From assembly GCF_014648095.1 (NCBI RefSeq), contig NZ_BMQL01000014.1, forward strand, positions 39,376-103,375: a DNA stretch of 64,000 bases, written 5' to 3'. The notes under the pieces were generated by a model. That model worked only from the letters and a program-made list of their open reading frames with translations. It did no database searches and was not told the origin of the DNA. The stretch's first letter is position 1. Each line of letters starts with the position of its first letter. Shown here piece after piece: positions 7,579 to 17,078 of this stretch. A program made the position numbers and the translations under genes. Source of the stretch: Deinococcus ruber. Lineage in GTDB: Bacteria > Deinococcota > Deinococci > Deinococcales > Deinococcaceae.

Positions 7579-8772
7579 ATGACCCTTCCCGATCAAAAGC
7601 CCCTCGAAACCCCAGCCAGCGCGGCCCTGCTGGAAAAGGCGGAACGCGGCGAGCGCCTGAACCACGCCGAAATCACGGCGCTTTACAGCCTGCCCCTGCC
7701 CGACGTGGCGGCGGTGGCCCACCATCTGCGGCTTCAGCGCAGCGCCCCCGACACCGCCACCTTCCTGATCGACCGCAATATCAATTACACCAACATCTGC
7801 AACGTGGGCTGCAATTTCTGCGCCTTCTACCGCACGCCTCGCCAGAAGGACAGCTATACGCTCGACTACGACGCGATTTCGGCCAAGATCACCGAGCTGG
7901 AAGCAGTGGGCGGCACCCGAATTCTGATGCAGGGCGGCGTGAATCCGGCGCTGGGGCTGGAGTATTACACCGGGCTGCTGCGGCACATCAAGGCGCACCA
8001 TCCGAGTATCCGCATCGAGGCGTTTTCTCCGGAAGAAGTGCTGTTCATGGAGAAGACCTTCGGGCTGAGCCTGGACGCGCTGCTCGATACCCTGATCGAA
8101 GCGGGCCTGGACGGGCTGCCGGGCGCGGGCGGCGAGATCCTGGAAGACGACGTGCGGGCCAAAGCCGCGCCAGCACGCATCCGCAGCAACGACTGGTTCC
8201 GCATTCTCGATGCCGCGCAGGCCAAGGGGCTGTACACCATTTCCACCATGGTCATCGGCTTTGGCGAAAGCTTCGAGCAGCGGGCCAGCCACCTGCTCAA
8301 GATCCGTGACCAGCAGGACCGGGCGCTGGCGCTGTATGGCAACGGCTTTTCCGGCTTCGCCATGTGGACGCTTCAGACCGAAAATACCCGGCTGGCTGGC
8401 AAGGCTCCGGGAGCCAGCGCCCACGAGTACCTGCAACAGCTCGCCATCGCCCGCATCGCGCTCGACAACGTGCCCAACATCCAGGCGTCGTGGCCCGCGC
8501 AGGGGTTCAAAGTGGCTCAGGCAGCGCTGTATTACGGCGCGTCGGATCTGGGCAGCACCATGCTCGAAGAGAACGTGGTGAGTGCGGCGGGCAACCATCA
8601 CCGCCACAACGCCACCGTGCGCGAACTCGTGCGGATTGCCCACGACGCCGGGTTCCGGCCTGCCATCCGCAACAGCCGCTTTCAGATTCTGGAATACCCC
8701 GATGTGGACATCTATCTGGGAACCGGCGCAAACGCCACCTTGGAAGAGGAACGGGCCGTCGGCGCAGGCTGA
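7579..8772 (+). CDS. mqnC: Cyclic dehypoxanthinyl futalosine synthase (radical SAM)
   Basis: 397 residues. The radical-SAM cluster motif CNVGCNFC (residues ~74-81) follows IDRNINYTNI; MQGGVNPALGLEYY, DGLPGAGGEILEDDVR, NIQASWPAQG and GSTMLEENVVSAAGNHH are characteristic of MqnC rather than MqnE. It closes dehypoxanthine futalosine to the cyclic form in the futalosine route to menaquinone, the quinone used by Deinococcus. It stands alone; other mqn genes are not in the window. A strong bidirectional hairpin follows the stop. Confidence 0.93.
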   Translation: MTLPDQKPLETPASAALLEKAERGERLNHAEITALYSLPLPDVAAVAHHLRLQRSAPDTATFLIDRNINYTNICNVGCNFCAFYRTPRQKDSYTLDYDAISAKITELEAVGGTRILMQGGVNPALGLEYYTGLLRHIKAHHPSIRIEAFSPEEVLFMEKTFGLSLDALLDTLIEAGLDGLPGAGGEILEDDVRAKAAPARIRSNDWFRILDAAQAKGLYTISTMVIGFGESFEQRASHLLKIRDQQDRALALYGNGFSGFAMWTLQTENTRLAGKAPGASAHEYLQQLAIARIALDNVPNIQASWPAQGFKVAQAALYYGASDLGSTMLEENVVSAAGNHHRHNATVRELVRIAHDAGFRPAIRNSRFQILEYPDVDIYLGTGANATLEEERAVGAG

Positions 8773-8781
8773 AGAGTGCCA

Positions 8782-8828
8782 GAGAAGCGGGGCCGAAACG
8801 ATTTCAACACGTTTCGGCCCCGCTTCTC
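8782..8828. terminator. Bidirectional terminator between mqnC and plsX
   Basis: A 19-bp perfect stem (8782-8800 with 8810-8828, 9-nt loop) sits between the convergent stops of mqnC and plsX. Confidence 0.85.
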
Positions 8829-8843
8829 ACTTCACACCGACTT

Positions 8844-9863
8844 CTAAGCCTGCCCTGTCATCGCCACCGTCAGGCGCTCGATCAGCCGCGACTGGTACGC
8901 TCTGTCGGCCCGCAGCAGGGCATTTTTGACGGCCCGCGCATCGGCGCTGCCATGCCCGATGTACGACAGGCCCTTGACCCCGATCAGGAGGCTAGCCCCA
9001 TACGTACTGGGGTCGAGCCGCGCCGCCACGCCGCGCAGCGCTCCGCGCACCAGCAGCGCTCCGGCCTTGCTCAGCAGGCTGCTGGAAAGGGCGTCGCGCA
9101 CCCAGCCGAACAGCACCTTCGCCTCGCCCTCGGCCAGCTTCAGCACGATGTTGCCGGTAAAGCCGTCGGTCACGACGATATCGGTGGTGCCCTTCAGGAT
9201 GTCGCGCCCCTCGACATTGCCGTGAAAGTTCAGCCCCGGCATCTGCCGCAGCAGCGCGTGGGCTTCCAGCGTCAGGGCATTGCCCTTGTGGTCTTCCTCC
9301 CCGATGCTCAACAGGCCCACGCTGGGGCTGGCCTTGTCTTCGACCACGCTCAGGTAGGTGCTGGCGAGTTGCGCCCACTGCGCCAGATACGCGGGCTTCA
9401 CGTCGGCATTGGCTCCCACGTCGAGCAGCGTCACGAAGCCCGTTTTCGACGGCAGGTGCGCGAGGATGGCGGGCCGGTCAACGCCTTTCAGGCGGCCCAG
9501 CGTCAGCAGCGAACTCGCCATGCTGGCCCCGCTGTGCCCCATGCTCACCACCGCGCTGGCCCGGCCTTCCTTGACCAGTCCGTTCGCCACGTTGATGCTC
9601 GCCTCGCGCCTGCCGCGCACGTCACTGGCGTGTTCGTCCATGCCGATCACGTCGGGGGCGTCCACGATTTCCAGCGGCAACGACGCGCTGTCCTCGTACC
9701 TGCCCAGTTCGGCATGCAGCCGCACCCGGTCGCCCACCAGCAACACCTTCACGCCTGCGCGGGCGGCCTGCACGGCTCCCTCGACCAGCGGGGGAGCACC
9801 GAAATCGCCGCCCACCGCGTCCAGCGCCACCGGAAGGCGGTCAGAGACTTCCGGCACGGTCAT
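8844..9863 (-). CDS. plsX: Phosphate acyltransferase PlsX
   Basis: 339 residues with PlsX hallmarks: PVALDAVGGDFGAP at the N-terminus, VVSMGHSGASMASSLL near 108-122, LLDVGANADVKP near 145-156 and VTDGFTGNIVLKL near 232-244. It makes acyl-phosphate from acyl-ACP, feeding PlsY in phospholipid synthesis, at the inner face of the membrane. Its ATG overlaps the stop of the upstream NYN gene by one base (TGATG), so the two are translationally coupled. In many bacteria plsX precedes fabH-fabD-fabG; here those genes are about 23 kb away. Confidence 0.97.
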   Translation of the reverse strand: MTVPEVSDRLPVALDAVGGDFGAPPLVEGAVQAARAGVKVLLVGDRVRLHAELGRYEDSASLPLEIVDAPDVIGMDEHASDVRGRREASINVANGLVKEGRASAVVSMGHSGASMASSLLTLGRLKGVDRPAILAHLPSKTGFVTLLDVGANADVKPAYLAQWAQLASTYLSVVEDKASPSVGLLSIGEEDHKGNALTLEAHALLRQMPGLNFHGNVEGRDILKGTTDIVVTDGFTGNIVLKLAEGEAKVLFGWVRDALSSSLLSKAGALLVRGALRGVAARLDPSTYGASLLIGVKGLSYIGHGSADARAVKNALLRADRAYQSRLIERLTVAMTGQA

Positions 9864-10453
9864 CAGCGTTCGTCCGTGTCGGCGGCGGCGGTCATGTAGA
9901 ACGGACGAACGGCCTCGGTGCGGGTTCCCTCGCGGCCCTCGCTGGGCAGGCGATAGCCGGGGCGCTCGACCTGCTCGCGAATGTCCTTGAAATCCACGTA
10001 TTCATCGGCAGCGTTGCGAAGCTCGTAACTGGTCATCTCGGGAATGCTCGCCACCACCACGCGCTTTCCACGCGCCCGCAGCACCTCGGCGGGGCGCTCG
10101 AAGTCGCCGTCACCGGTCAGCAGCACGGCCGTGTCGTAGCGGTCGATGGTCGAAAGCAGGTCGGTCACGATCTCGATATCGAGATTGGCGTGGCGGTGCG
10201 TATCGCCGTGGTCGTCGGTGCTTTCCTTCAGCGTCTTGGTACGCACCGTATAGCCCATGTATGTCAGGGCGTCGATAAAGCGCTTCTGCTTGTCGTCGAT
10301 GCTGATCGGCACCGCCGTGTAGTAATAGGCGTTATACAGCTGTCCCATCGCGGCGAAGTGTTCCAGAATCTTGCGGTGATCGAAATTCCAGCCCAGGCGT
10401 TTGGCCGCCGCATACACATTTGCTCCGTCAATAAACAGTCCGATACGTTCCAT
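9863..10453 (-). CDS. NYN/LabA (DUF88)-family PIN-like nuclease
   Basis: 196 residues. FIDGANVY (residues 7-14), NLDIEIVTDLL (~92-102) and LLTGDGDF (~114-121) supply the acidic cluster of the NYN domain, and the C-terminal part of the domain (KRVVVASIP, ELRNAADEYVDF) is also typical. Such proteins are metal-dependent RNases or RNA-processing factors. A GGGGG lies 5 nt before the chosen ATG; longer in-frame extensions read as non-coding. It is coupled to plsX by a one-base overlap, so it is probably expressed with lipid synthesis. RNA target unknown. Confidence 0.88.
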   Translation of the reverse strand: MERIGLFIDGANVYAAAKRLGWNFDHRKILEHFAAMGQLYNAYYYTAVPISIDDKQKRFIDALTYMGYTVRTKTLKESTDDHGDTHRHANLDIEIVTDLLSTIDRYDTAVLLTGDGDFERPAEVLRARGKRVVVASIPEMTSYELRNAADEYVDFKDIREQVERPGYRLPSEGREGTRTEAVRPFYMTAAADTDER

Positions 10454-10532
10454 ACAATCCCCCGAAGTGCCGCTGTCACCGCGTCTGTGCAGGAAGCTCA
10501 GAACCGGGCCAGCAAAGGTAAGTCTGATGCAG

Positions 10533-10561
10533 TGGATAGCTGCGCGAATGAACACAATCAA
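10533..10561 (-). promoter_or_regulatory. Candidate sigma-70 promoter of the NYN-plsX operon
   Basis: Minus strand: TTGATT (10561-10556), 17-nt spacer, TATCCA (10538-10533). It would give a leader of about 75 nt before the NYN start. Confidence 0.45.
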
Positions 10562-10662
10562 ACGAAGTCAATGAACTGCTCCGCGCCGCTCCAGCAGAGC
10601 AGGCGCTCACTGGCAGCATACTGGACGCTTCCAGACATGGGAAGACCGAGGTGCTTAAGGGT

Positions 10663-11010
10663 TTATCCCGCTGGCAGCGCAGGTCGCAGCCCTTCATGGT
10701 GCAGCGCCGCCCACACATCAAGGCGAAGCTGCTTCAGATCGACGCCGCCATACATTGGGGGCAAGATGTCCAGATGTCGCAACGCCTTATCGTAATTGCG
10801 GTGCGTCAACGACCCGTAATGCCAGCGTTTGTGCAGCGCCGCCGCCAGCAGAATCAATCCCTGCACGAAATGGCGCTCGTCGCCCTGGGCGCTCATCCAC
10901 ACGCCTTCCCAGGCCTCGTGTGCCTCCCACCACTCGCCCTGCGCGAACAGCTCTGCTCCGCGCCACAGCTCGGGGCGAAGATCAGGCGGCACCACCGATG
11001 AAGGAGTCAT
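10663..11010 (-). CDS. DUF309 family protein
   Basis: 115 residues. The family pattern is seen in FAQGEWWEAHEAWEGVWM (residues ~22-39, with the conserved EAHE) and DERHFVQGLILLAAALHKRWHY (44-65). DUF309 proteins are small helical cytoplasmic proteins of unknown role, frequent in Deinococcus-Thermus and cyanobacteria. TAATCT lies 5 nt before the ATG, suggesting a leaderless message. It is monocistronic, with trxA divergent upstream. Confidence 0.85.
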   Translation of the reverse strand: MTPSSVVPPDLRPELWRGAELFAQGEWWEAHEAWEGVWMSAQGDERHFVQGLILLAAALHKRWHYGSLTHRNYDKALRHLDILPPMYGGVDLKQLRLDVWAALHHEGLRPALPAG

Positions 11011-11088
11011 ACGGCAGATTAGGTCGTCCTCAAGGCCTGCTCAAGTTGAAAGCTAACGTTCGTCACTGGTACTTTAGAAAACAGAGTG

Positions 11089-11094
11089 TAAACT
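11089..11094 (+). promoter_or_regulatory. Leaderless-type -10 box of trxA
   Basis: TAAACT ends exactly 6 nt before the trxA ATG, so the first transcribed base should be the A of the start codon. Confidence 0.65.
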
Positions 11095-11100
11095 TGCACC

Positions 11101-11430
11101 ATGAAGCCGATGGAACTCACGGACAGCAATTTTAAGGGCGAGATTTCTGAGGGTCTGACACTGGTGGACTTCTGGGCACCGTGGTGCGGCCCGTGCCGCA
11201 TGATCGCCCCGGTGGTCGAGGAAATCGCCAGTCAGTACGAGGGCAAGGTCAAGGTGGGCAAGGTCAACGTGGACGACAACCAGCAGACGGCCATGCAGTT
11301 CCGCGTCATGAGCATTCCCACCCTGATCCTCTTCAAAGACGGCCAGCCGGTCGAGGGCGTCGTGGGCGCACAGCCCAAGCGTGCCTTCGAGGCACTGCTC
11401 GACAAGCACCTGGCAACCGTCGCCAACTGA
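11101..11430 (+). CDS. trxA: Thioredoxin
   Basis: 109 residues, standard thioredoxin length. The redox motif WAPWCGPC (Cys at ~29 and 32), the buried Asp in VDFWAP, and the cis-Pro loop MSIPTLILF (~70-78) are all present. It is a general cytoplasmic disulfide reductase. It is followed by a strong terminator and preceded by a leaderless-type promoter; monocistronic. Confidence 0.97.
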   Translation: MKPMELTDSNFKGEISEGLTLVDFWAPWCGPCRMIAPVVEEIASQYEGKVKVGKVNVDDNQQTAMQFRVMSIPTLILFKDGQPVEGVVGAQPKRAFEALLDKHLATVAN

Positions 11431-11456
11431 AGACTCTGCGCCTCAAAGCCTGAAGT

Positions 11457-11492
11457 ACAGCCGCTCATCACGGCGGATGAGCGGCTGTTTTT
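11457..11492 (+). terminator. Rho-independent terminator of trxA
   Basis: ACAGCCGCTCATC (from 11457) pairs with GATGAGCGGCTGT (to 11488), 6-nt loop, followed by a T run to 11492. Confidence 0.9.
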
Positions 11493-11637
11493 GCTGTCAG
11501 TATTCCCCGCTTCCCCGAGATTCGAGACGCTTCAGCGACAGACTGGCTGAACAGCAGGTGACGGCCCGAGAGCGCCGAACGAGACGCGGAGTTCCCCTCT
11601 TGCTGCCAGACGGAGTGCCCTTTCAGGTGCCGTCCGG

Positions 11638-12024
11638 TCAGCGGCTGTCTTCCAGCACGGTCAATCCTGCCGCCCGCAGCGCTGTCGTCGCCACGCCGAC
11701 CTGTGCCTGCTGCACCAGCACATAATCGGTGTCGAAGGTACTGAGCGCGAAAATGCCGATGCCCGCGTCTTTCAGCGGATTCAGCACGCTCGCCAGAATG
11801 CCGGTCAGAGCGAAATCGAAGGGGCCGTGCAGCTTGAAGGCCGTCCAGCCCGCCTGCTGCTGCACGTCGGCAGGCACCTGCGCCGCGCCGCACAGCAGCG
11901 ACAGTTCGTCGGGCGTCCTCATCACACAGAACAGCGTCCCCGACATGGCCCAGTCGGGGACGCTGGCATCTGCGGGCAGGCGGCAGACGGCGTATTCAGC
12001 TGGCAGCAGCGAGAGGGTCAACAT
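11638..12024 (-). CDS. ACT-domain protein (amino-acid-binding, CASTOR-like)
   Basis: 128 residues. The layout, two ACT-like halves with the second reading GPFDFALTGILASVLNPLKDAGIGIFALSTFDTDYVLV, matches the small ACT/CASTOR-type proteins often annotated only as ACT domain-containing. It would bind a small ligand, probably an amino acid, with no enzymatic domain attached. TAAGCT lies 6 nt before the ATG, indicating a leaderless mRNA. Target or partner unknown. Confidence 0.82.
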   Translation of the reverse strand: MLTLSLLPAEYAVCRLPADASVPDWAMSGTLFCVMRTPDELSLLCGAAQVPADVQQQAGWTAFKLHGPFDFALTGILASVLNPLKDAGIGIFALSTFDTDYVLVQQAQVGVATTALRAAGLTVLEDSR

Positions 12025-12046
12025 CCCGCTAGCTTACACCAGCTGT

Positions 12047-12646
<600 letters not shown>

Positions 12647-12671
12647 TCATTTACCTCGTGGGGGCAGGTCG

Positions 12672-13157
12672 TTAACCCAACAGATCGTCGAGGAGCGCGT
12701 TGGCGCTCACGGAAAAGTTCTGGTCGAAGGCCACCGGGGGCGCGTCCTGAAGCGTTTGCAGCAGGCCAGACACAGCCGCGATGGTCTTCTTGGCATACAC
12801 CTTGACGCGGCCAATCGGCACGCTCGAATCGAAAATCATGGTGAGGAGCGCGTTGCTGCCGACCGATTCGACATACAGCACCCCCTGCTCACCCTGATGA
12901 ATCTGCTCCGAGAAGGTCGATTCACCGAGCATGTTGGCGAGTGCGCCGGTGGCGGCAGCGTTGCTGGCAACCAGGGTGGCGATGCTATCGAGGGCCGGGG
13001 GGCGCGGTGCCCACAACGCTTCCTTGTGCGAAAGCACGAAGCCCTTGCGGTCAACCAGCAGGCAGTAGCGAACGCCGGTCGCCGCCAGCAGCTCATCGAG
13101 ATGCTGTTCGACCTGTTCAAAGAGTTCGCCGTACAGCGCGAGGGAGGGTTCGATCAT
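12672..13157 (-). CDS. mglB: MglB-type Roadblock/LC7 GTPase-activating protein
   Basis: 161 residues from the ATG at 13157. It has the Roadblock/LC7 fold pattern: [38 protein letters not shown] and [19 protein letters not shown]. MglB stimulates GTP hydrolysis by MglA, which is encoded next in the operon. The ATG at 13157 was preferred over an in-frame start at 13190 because TATAAT lies between the two, 9 nt before this ATG, and the extra residues do not match the family. Confidence 0.9.
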   Translation of the reverse strand: MIEPSLALYGELFEQVEQHLDELLAATGVRYCLLVDRKGFVLSHKEALWAPRPPALDSIATLVASNAAATGALANMLGESTFSEQIHQGEQGVLYVESVGSNALLTMIFDSSVPIGRVKVYAKKTIAAVSGLLQTLQDAPPVAFDQNFSVSANALLDDLLG

Positions 13158-13374
13158 CTTCCGTTCATTATACGGTTCGCGTTCCCCCATGCTGACGGAT
13201 TTATCACGGCCTACACATCACCCCCCAGTGTGGAATACTCCTCTGTACCGAATCTTTCGCACGTCCTCATCTGTGTGCGCCGCGCTGCCCGTACCGGCCC
13301 AGACGCTGCACCTATAACCGGTTGGCGGGCCTGCCCTCATGGGCCATCAGCCCCGGCCCGCTACACTGCCCCCC

Positions 13375-15363
13375 GTGAAGTGCCGCACCATCTTTCTGTC
13401 TGCCTCGCTGCTGGTTCTGAGTGCAGGTCTGCCCGGCAGCGTCGCCAGGGCCGCTGCTCAGGCCGCTCAGCCCCGCCCGGTCAGTGTCGCCCCGCCCACG
13501 CCGCGCACCGTGGCGCTTCAGGGTCAGCTGACCAGCCCGCGTATCGAGACCAAGCTGCTGCCCAGCGGTCTGGAAGGGTTGCCCGTGTGGTTCCTGCCCC
13601 GACTGGGCGTGTCGGTCAGAAATGCGCCGGACGCACTCAATCTGGGCTACGGCCCGCTGACCCTGACGTATACGCCTGCCTCCGGCTGGAGCGCCCAGAC
13701 CACTGCCGGAGCGTTGGCCCCCGGTGCCCAGTTGCTCGCAGCCCTGCCCGTTCCCGAGAATCTGGGCAGCAGCCTGCACGTGGCGCTGTCGGTGCTGCGG
13801 CTGCTGAATGTGCCGCTGCTGGCCGACACGCCGGAGGTGCTGGACTTCGGGCTGCCCGCCCTGCGAATGCCGACCTCGTCGCTGCCACCTGCCGCCACGC
13901 CCACCGCGCCGCCCAGTCCGTTGCCCAGCACACCCCTTCCCGTCACACCTCTGCCCAGCACCAGCACGCCGCCTGTTCCCCCCGCAGCGCCGCCCAGTCA
14001 ACCCAGCCAACCTGTCGTCACGCCGCCCCCTGGCCCCGGCTTTACGCCGGTCGCCACGCTCGCCAGCGTTCGCAGCAGCCGCACCGTCAACCGCAATATC
14101 GAGCTTCAGCGGGTGGTGATGGAATTCGACGGCCCCGCCAACTACACCGTGCTGCGCGACCGCAGCGGCCTGACCTTCAATCTGCCGGGGGTGCTCAGCG
14201 CTCCTCAGAGTCAGCGGCTCGACTCTGGAGACGCGCTGGGGGTGTCGCTGGGGGCGGCAGGCAGTTCGGTGCGGCTCGACACCGGCAACGGATCGAGCGA
14301 GATCTTTACCCTGCCCGACCCGTACCGCATCGTGGTCGATACCACCACCAACATCGATACCAGCGTGCCGCCACCCATCGATGAAACCAGCCTGCCCGAC
14401 GGTGTGACGCTGCGCCATCTGGGTGGCCTCAGTCTGCTGATCTTCGATGCCCGCTACGCGCCCCGCGTGGTGTCGGCTCCGCTGGGTCATGCCAGCGGCG
14501 TGGCCGATCTGGTGCGGCAACAGGGCGGCGTGGCGGGCGTGAACGGCGGGTATTTCGACACTGCCAGCAGCCTGCCGGTCGATCTGGTGGCACGCGGCGG
14601 CCTGATGATCGCGCCCAGCCTGGAGCGCCGCGCCACACTGGGCCTCGACGCGCAGGGCACGCCGCAGCTCGGCTACCCGAAGCCGCGCTACGTGCTGAGC
14701 GCTCCCGGCCTTCAACTGGTCGTCAACAGCGTGGGCAGCAAGCCCAATCCGTTGTGGGTCACGGCCTTTGTGGGCGACGGGCGCACGGCGGTCGGCGGCG
14801 ATGGCTTTACCACGCTGGTGCTGCGGCAGGGGCCGGGCACGCCGGGCAGCACGGTCAGCCGCGCTCTGAGCGGGCGCTTCGTGCCGGGCGTCGGAGACTT
14901 CGCCGTTACGTTTGATCCGGCCCGCTTTCCGCAACTGGGCCTGGCAACCGGCGCACCGCTGCGGTACGACCTGAACTGGCAGGTTCCCGGCTGGAACAGC
15001 GTGCAGGAAGCGCTGGCCGCCGGGCCGCTGCTGGTGTCGGGCGGAAAGGTGGTGCTCGATCCGGTACGCGAGGGTTTCGACACCTCGGGCAGCATCTGGC
15101 GGCCCACGCGGCAGGTCGCCTTCGTACAGATGGGAGACCGCAGCGGCATTGCCTTCCTCGACAACGGCACGCCCGCCGAGTTTGCGCGAGCGCTGGCCGG
15201 AGCGGGCGTCAGCAGTGCCATGCGCCTGGACAGCGGCAGCAGCGCCACCGTGTACGTGTCGGGCGGCTACCTGAACGCGGGCGGTTACCTGAATACCGTG
15301 TGGAGCAGACCCGTGCCCAATGCGCTGGTGTTCGTGCCAAAACTGAACGCTACCGGGAAGTGA
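13375..15363 (+). CDS. Secreted phosphodiester glycosidase (NAGPA/DUF2233) family protein
   Basis: 662 residues from a GTG start. A signal peptide (MKCRTIFLSASLLVLSAG, cleavage near VARA) is followed by an N-terminal domain, a Pro/Thr/Ser-rich linker (~175-225), a beta-rich domain with YTVLRDRSGLTFNLP (~250-320), and a C-terminal phosphodiester glycosidase domain (GVAGVNGGYFD near 390, FVQMGDRSGIAFLDNG near 590, SSAMRLDSGSSATVYV near 620). The family removes GlcNAc caps or acts in exopolysaccharide metabolism. The GTG was chosen because TACACT lies 7 nt upstream. The middle domain may be AMIN-like; this is uncertain. Confidence 0.86.
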   Translation: MKCRTIFLSASLLVLSAGLPGSVARAAAQAAQPRPVSVAPPTPRTVALQGQLTSPRIETKLLPSGLEGLPVWFLPRLGVSVRNAPDALNLGYGPLTLTYTPASGWSAQTTAGALAPGAQLLAALPVPENLGSSLHVALSVLRLLNVPLLADTPEVLDFGLPALRMPTSSLPPAATPTAPPSPLPSTPLPVTPLPSTSTPPVPPAAPPSQPSQPVVTPPPGPGFTPVATLASVRSSRTVNRNIELQRVVMEFDGPANYTVLRDRSGLTFNLPGVLSAPQSQRLDSGDALGVSLGAAGSSVRLDTGNGSSEIFTLPDPYRIVVDTTTNIDTSVPPPIDETSLPDGVTLRHLGGLSLLIFDARYAPRVVSAPLGHASGVADLVRQQGGVAGVNGGYFDTASSLPVDLVARGGLMIAPSLERRATLGLDAQGTPQLGYPKPRYVLSAPGLQLVVNSVGSKPNPLWVTAFVGDGRTAVGGDGFTTLVLRQGPGTPGSTVSRALSGRFVPGVGDFAVTFDPARFPQLGLATGAPLRYDLNWQVPGWNSVQEALAAGPLLVSGGKVVLDPVREGFDTSGSIWRPTRQVAFVQMGDRSGIAFLDNGTPAEFARALAGAGVSSAMRLDSGSSATVYVSGGYLNAGGYLNTVWSRPVPNALVFVPKLNATGK

Positions 15364-15565
15364 CAGGCTCTGAGCCGTGGGCTATGGGCTTTGAGCTCTG
15401 GGCCGTGAGCACCAGCGCGGCTGAGGTGCTCTGTGCAGTGAGTAAAAACAAAAGAAAGGGCCAGAGACTTGATGCTCTCTGGCCCTCTTCATCGTCAGCG
15501 GCGCACCCCGAGCACGCCGCTTCTTCGGCTCATAGCTCAAAGCTCATGGCTCACGGCCCAGAGCT
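15364..15565. other. Repeat-rich spacer with a minus-strand terminator
   Basis: AGGGCCAGAGA 15457-15467 pairs with TCTCTGGCCCT 15476-15486 and on the minus strand is followed by a T-rich run, so it should terminate the transcript of the 87-residue gene. Outside it lies a 16-bp inverted repeat, GCTCTGGGCCGTGAGC at 15395-15410 with its complement at 15549-15564, made of GAGCTATGGGC-like units also found at 36018-36053. Confidence 0.6.
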
Positions 15566-15829
15566 TTAAACCTCTTCGTCAGCCATCAGCGTGCTGGGCG
15601 GATCGCTGGTAATCATGCTGCCCTGCAACGCCACGTCGAGCGCGTCCTCGCCCCGGTTCTGCGCCACCTCGGGTGCCTGCTGCACGCCGGGCAGCTTCGG
15701 CTCGGTGGTCACGTCGGTGGCTTCTCCCTGGCGCTGCGGCTCGGCGGTCTGGGGGGCCTGCTGCTGAGGATGACTGTCTGCCGAAACGTCGGCCTGATGG
15801 TGGTTCTTCTCGCGGTGGTCGTCGGTCAT
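15566..15829 (-). CDS. Small hydrophilic protein of unknown function
   Basis: 87 residues, rich in Gln, Glu, Asp and Pro, with no cysteine, no signal peptide and no membrane segment; likely disordered. The C-terminal part (ALDVALQGSMITSDPPSTLM) is the only portion with a defined pattern. A perfect AGGAGG stands 7 nt before the ATG, which supports it being a real gene. It is at the start of a short transcription unit ending at the hairpin near 15457. I do not recognise a function. Confidence 0.65.
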   Translation of the reverse strand: MTDDHREKNHHQADVSADSHPQQQAPQTAEPQRQGEATDVTTEPKLPGVQQAPEVAQNRGEDALDVALQGSMITSDPPSTLMADEEV

Positions 15830-15917
15830 GGTGGTGCCTCCTGGCGCTCAGGCTAGTGGGCGGGCCACCCGGACAAGTGAACGGCACCGAAGCAAATCTT
15901 TGGACAGCCGCCGCGCT

Positions 15918-17078
15918 TCAAGTTTCCTGCCGTCCCAGCCGCAGCACGCTCATATTGCCGCGCAGCACCAGCACCGCGACGCCTGCCCCGGCCAGCACGC
16001 CCGCCTGCCGTTCCAGTTCGCGCACCGCTTCCGGCAGCCCTGCCCACTGACGGCGCGGCAGTTCGCCGGGTTCCAGATAAAAGCCCTCCGGCAGCGCCAC
16101 GATCACCACGCGGGCCGCCTGGGCGCGTGCCAGCAGCGCCGAATGCAGCAGCGCTCCGCCTGCCCGCTGGGTCAGCACGATCAGGTTGCTGCCGGGCCGC
16201 ACCGCCGGGATGCGTTCGGCTGGCTCCACCGTCGCCTCGGCCAGCCGCCGCAGCACCCGCCGCAGATGTTCGGGGGTCTGGCCGCTGGGCGTGCTGCCCC
16301 GTCCGTCGCTCAGGGCCACCGGGAGCCGCAGTTCCAGCGCTTCCTGCACCAGACTGGCCGCCAGCCGCACCGCACTTTCGAGATACACCTCGCTGCCAGC
16401 GGTATCAAGGTGGATATGCAGGCTGCTCGACGCCGTGCGCTCCAGTTCGCGCACCATCAGGTTGCCGCCCCCACCTCCACCCGCATCGGCGTTTTCAGAG
16501 AGGTGCCGGGCACTCAGGCGCCAGTGGACGCGCCCCGGCGGATCGCCCGGCAGATAGGGCCGCGCCCCCCGCAGACTGATCGGGTCGTCGAGGCCCAGCG
16601 TGCGCGACAGTTCGCCTTCCGACAGCAGCGGGCGCAGCAGGTGCGGCAGCGTCAGCAGGTGCGTGCCGGGATACACCTCCAGTTCGGTGGCGCATACGAG
16701 CGGTTGCTGGTGCCAGAACAGCCCGAACGGATCGGCCCAGCGCAGCGACGCGCCTTCCCAGCGGTACACGCCGCGCTGATTGAGCTGGAGGGACGTGACG
16801 TGCGTTACCCGGCGCTCGCCCCAGATCAGGCCGCCCACCGTGAACTGCGTTTCCGGCACCACCGCTCTGGGCGCGGGGTCTTCGATCACGATGCGCGTGG
16901 GCAGCCGGGCGTGCAGCTTCAGGTGCAGCGTCAGGGGAAGCGAGGTCTGCTCGAAGCCCTGCCCTGCCAGTTCGCGGCGCAACTCGGTGTGCGGCGGTTT
17001 CTGCCACAGCCGCCAGACGCCCCACAGCAGCAGCACCAGCAGCGCGGCGTACAGCAGCGTCAGGGGCAGCGCGGTCAT
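15918..17078 (-). CDS. DUF58-domain protein
   Basis: 386 residues. One N-terminal membrane helix (LLYAALLVLLLWGVW) precedes a beta-rich region and the DUF58 signature RPYLPGDPPGRVHWRLSARH near residue 190. The C-terminal half has a von Willebrand A-like pattern (LIVLTQRAG, ARVVIVALP). DUF58 proteins accompany MoxR AAA+ ATPases and are thought to help assemble or activate membrane or secreted complexes. Last gene of the DUF4129-moxR-DUF58 operon, overlapping moxR by 4 nt. Confidence 0.9.
   Translation of the reverse strand: MTALPLTLLYAALLVLLLWGVWRLWQKPPHTELRRELAGQGFEQTSLPLTLHLKLHARLPTRIVIEDPAPRAVVPETQFTVGGLIWGERRVTHVTSLQLNQRGVYRWEGASLRWADPFGLFWHQQPLVCATELEVYPGTHLLTLPHLLRPLLSEGELSRTLGLDDPISLRGARPYLPGDPPGRVHWRLSARHLSENADAGGGGGGNLMVRELERTASSSLHIHLDTAGSEVYLESAVRLAASLVQEALELRLPVALSDGRGSTPSGQTPEHLRRVLRRLAEATVEPAERIPAVRPGSNLIVLTQRAGGALLHSALLARAQAARVVIVALPEGFYLEPGELPRRQWAGLPEAVRELERQAGVLAGAGVAVLVLRGNMSVLRLGRQET

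Noticed and set aside
8364..9899. 511-codon plus-strand frame across the mqnC end and opposite plsX
   Set aside because: It runs through a perfect terminator hairpin and is out of frame with both real genes.
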